From Gammaproteobacteria bacterium (GTDB taxonomy: Bacteria > Pseudomonadota > Gammaproteobacteria > Burkholderiales > Burkholderiaceae_C), in NCBI GenBank assembly GCA_030054245.1, contig JASGCH010000060.1:1-6271 (forward strand): a DNA stretch of 6,271 bases. The letters are read 5' to 3'. The notes under the pieces were generated by a model. The model saw only the letters and a program-made list of their open reading frames with translations. It ran no database searches and was not told where the DNA came from. Both the position numbers and the translations under genes were made by a program. Below are positions 4,710 through 6,271 of this stretch, in pieces (the first letter of the stretch is position 1; the number at the start of each line of letters is the position of its first letter).

Positions 4710-6271
4710 CTAATCGTCAGCAAAATCAACCAATAAACCGATTCGGTTTTTGGTAATACGGGCATGGGGGTCATTGAAGGAGTAAATGTAACGGTCCTTA
4801 GACTGCCAGTTGAAATAGGGGGGTGGGAGTTTTAGCAACGATCTGTAGCCATAGCTATCGGAGGTAGGGAGCGCTTGTAGGCTAGGTGGACCCATATAGA
4901 AATCAGCTACTTGCCAAGTAACATCAGGCTCAACTTTGGCTGTGTCGTCCAAGGCAGTTGACACGGACTCGATTTCTGAGGAAATTTGGGGAAAACTATA
5001 AAGTGCTGGAATTTGTACATGGTTGAGAGGCCAATCTAATTTTGGCTTTACTTCGGTTATCCAGAGTGGAGCGGTAAATTTTTGCACAGCTACTAACTGA
5101 AAAGGTTGAGGTATCTGAATATGCTCCAAACGGTAATCTGCGTTGGATTTGGTTTGTGCAACAAGGAGATCGTCTAGAGTTGTTTTGGAGGTGTTCTCAG
5201 CCAAAATTCGTTCTTCTAGTTCCTCAGGGAAAGCATAAAGTCGCTCAAATGTTTGTCCGGCCATGAGAGAGTCGGGTTGGGTATCTTTTTGAAAACTACC
5301 TGCCACCCAATCGATAGACATTTCTGTTGCTACATAAGCCAGTTGAGATGTTAAAATTTGACCCTCTATTAGGTGGATTGAACTTGGTACGAACTCTGAG
5401 CCAGTAGCCACGATTTGAGTCGTTGCTAAATGGGAGGGGAGGAAGCTAGAAGGTAAGGCGACATCTGCTAATTGATAAGCCACCGGCTCAATTTGAGGAG
5501 AAGGTAAACTAATAATATAGGGTGTCGGATCTTGGGTTATAGGAACTGATATCTGAACAGTTACCAGATGACCATTGGGGGCATACTGATTTTGGCTCCA
5601 AGCTGGCGGAAGGCTGATATGGTCAAGTTGAAAAACCAAGTCTTTAGAGTCATTCTCGGTAGCTTGGGTTTTGACCGTTGGTTGTGCAAAGGAGACAATA
5701 GGTACAGCGACTGGATCTAAATAACTTGGGGGGTGGTCTGAGAACGAAGTTTGGGATACTAGCTTAGGCGCGTCTAGCAAGGAATTGGGTTGATGAAGCT
5801 GTTCCAAGGAAGCTACTTCATGCAAATGCGGAGCTAAGGGGCTGGTTGTAGGAATAGGTTTAGGTTGATATAACCCAGGTTCTAGTTTAGCAAACTCGTT
5901 ATGAGATAACTTCGCATGACTTAACGGGGGGGTAAGCCTTAAGTAGGGTGTAGGCTCAAGGGCTGACGAAGCAAGAGGTAAGGGAGTGTCTTGGACATTT
6001 AAATGGGTAACAGTGGTTGAGGTGGGCGTAGCTTGCTCGCTTTTGCGTACAAGCACTTCAACCAGAGGAGCTACGAAATCTGGCTGAGTCAGGACTTCAG
6101 CTTTTACCAAGGTGGCTGTAGGTACGGGTGAATGATCCAAGGCATTGGATGGTGTCGGAAGCAACACTTGAGCCAATTGAAAATCCGACGGTTTGGGTGG
6201 TTCTGTCAGAACTTCAAGGACTTCAGCTTTTACCAAGGTGGCTGTAGGTACGGGTGAATGATCCAAGGCAT
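4710..6271 (-). CDS. Proline-rich repeat protein of unknown function, 5' end outside window
   Basis: The frame is open from the window edge to TAG at 4712-4710, giving about 519 residues of C-terminal sequence (numbered here from the Leu codon at 6266-6264). That TTG is not the start: the same Asn-Ala-Leu-Asp-His context recurs inside the protein at 41-45, so the repeat runs on past the edge. About 60 of 518 residues are Pro by hand count, there is no Cys, and no membrane helix is obvious. Residues 1-17 and 43-59 are identical (L-D-H-S-P-V-P-T-A-T-L-V-K-A-E-V-L), a 42-residue period. A looser motif, aromatic-Q-L-x-x-V-x-L-P, recurs to the C-terminus. The last ~45 residues (Y-R-S-L-L-K-L-P-P-P-Y-F-N-W onward, ending D-F-A-D-D) differ and may be a distinct end domain. 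Lack of Cys and Pro-rich repeats would suit an exported or surface protein, but the N-terminus is missing. I do not recognise the family. Confidence 0.8.
   Translation of the reverse strand, partial: ALDHSPVPTATLVKAEVLEVLTEPPKPSDFQLAQVLLPTPSNALDHSPVPTATLVKAEVLTQPDFVAPLVEVLVRKSEQATPTSTTVTHLNVQDTPLPLASSALEPTPYLRLTPPLSHAKLSHNEFAKLEPGLYQPKPIPTTSPLAPHLHEVASLEQLHQPNSLLDAPKLVSQTSFSDHPPSYLDPVAVPIVSFAQPTVKTQATENDSKDLVFQLDHISLPPAWSQNQYAPNGHLVTVQISVPITQDPTPYIISLPSPQIEPVAYQLADVALPSSFLPSHLATTQIVATGSEFVPSSIHLIEGQILTSQLAYVATEMSIDWVAGSFQKDTQPDSLMAGQTFERLYAFPEELEERILAENTSKTTLDDLLVAQTKSNADYRLEHIQIPQPFQLVAVQKFTAPLWITEVKPKLDWPLNHVQIPALYSFPQISSEIESVSTALDDTAKVEPDVTWQVADFYMGPPSLQALPTSDSYGYRSLLKLPPPYFNWQSKDRYIYSFNDPHARITKNRIGLLVDFADD
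6091..6145 (-). repeat. Direct repeat in the repeat-protein gene, unit A
   Basis: Identical over 55 bases to 6217-6271 (offset 126 bp, 42 codons). It encodes N-A-L-D-H-S-P-V-P-T-A-T-L-V-K-A-E-V-L minus the first residue. Confidence 0.95.
6217..6271 (-). repeat. Direct repeat in the repeat-protein gene, unit B (runs to window edge)
   Basis: Second copy of the 55-base block; identity is unbroken up to the last base, so the repeat very probably continues outside the window. The 71-bp segment between the two blocks is not repeated inside the window. Confidence 0.95.

Noticed and set aside
6264..6266. TTG as start codon of the repeat protein
   Set aside because: The same Ala-Leu-Asp-His-Ser sequence occurs inside the protein at residues 42-46, and the frame stays open to the window edge; the true start must lie beyond 6271.

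Overview
The window looks like bacterial chromosome from a moderately AT-rich gammaproteobacterium. The UppS C-terminal half (R-T-G-G-E-x-R-I-S-N-F and Y-F-T-D-x-L-W-P-D-F) and GlpK resemble the enterobacterial proteins as I know them. I cannot name a genus. Dispersed hairpin repeats, proline-rich repeat proteins and housekeeping genes outside their usual clusters would fit a host-associated lineage such as the Legionellales, but that is only a guess.

Layout: bases 1-73 may hold the last codons of an upstream gene, followed by a short hairpin repeat (81-105) and a leader. A stand-alone uppS-family prenyl transferase gene (208-969, +) carries a 12-bp tandem repeat in its first codons. A 123-bp spacer with competing GC-rich stems separates it from the convergent proC (1093-1899, -). 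proC and glpK (1911-3392, +) are divergent, with only 11 bp between their start codons. After glpK comes a second copy of the hairpin repeat followed by a T-rich stretch, probably a terminator. An EamA/DMT permease gene (3467-4375, +) overlaps cutA (4365-4700, +) by 11 bp, so these two form a likely two-gene operon. The last 1.56 kb (4710-6271, -) is the C-terminal part of a large, proline-rich, cysteine-free repeat protein of unknown function, cut by the window edge.

How the genes relate: UppS makes the undecaprenyl lipid carrier precursor, ProC makes proline, GlpK phosphorylates glycerol, the DMT protein probably exports a small metabolite, and CutA is a small trimeric protein linked to divalent-cation tolerance. 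They do not form one pathway. I found no CRISPR array, transposase, phage gene, rRNA or tRNA, and no convincing new multi-gene system. The most unusual items are the repeat protein, the dispersed hairpin element, the repeat-bearing uppS N-terminus and the 11-bp divergent proC/glpK junction.
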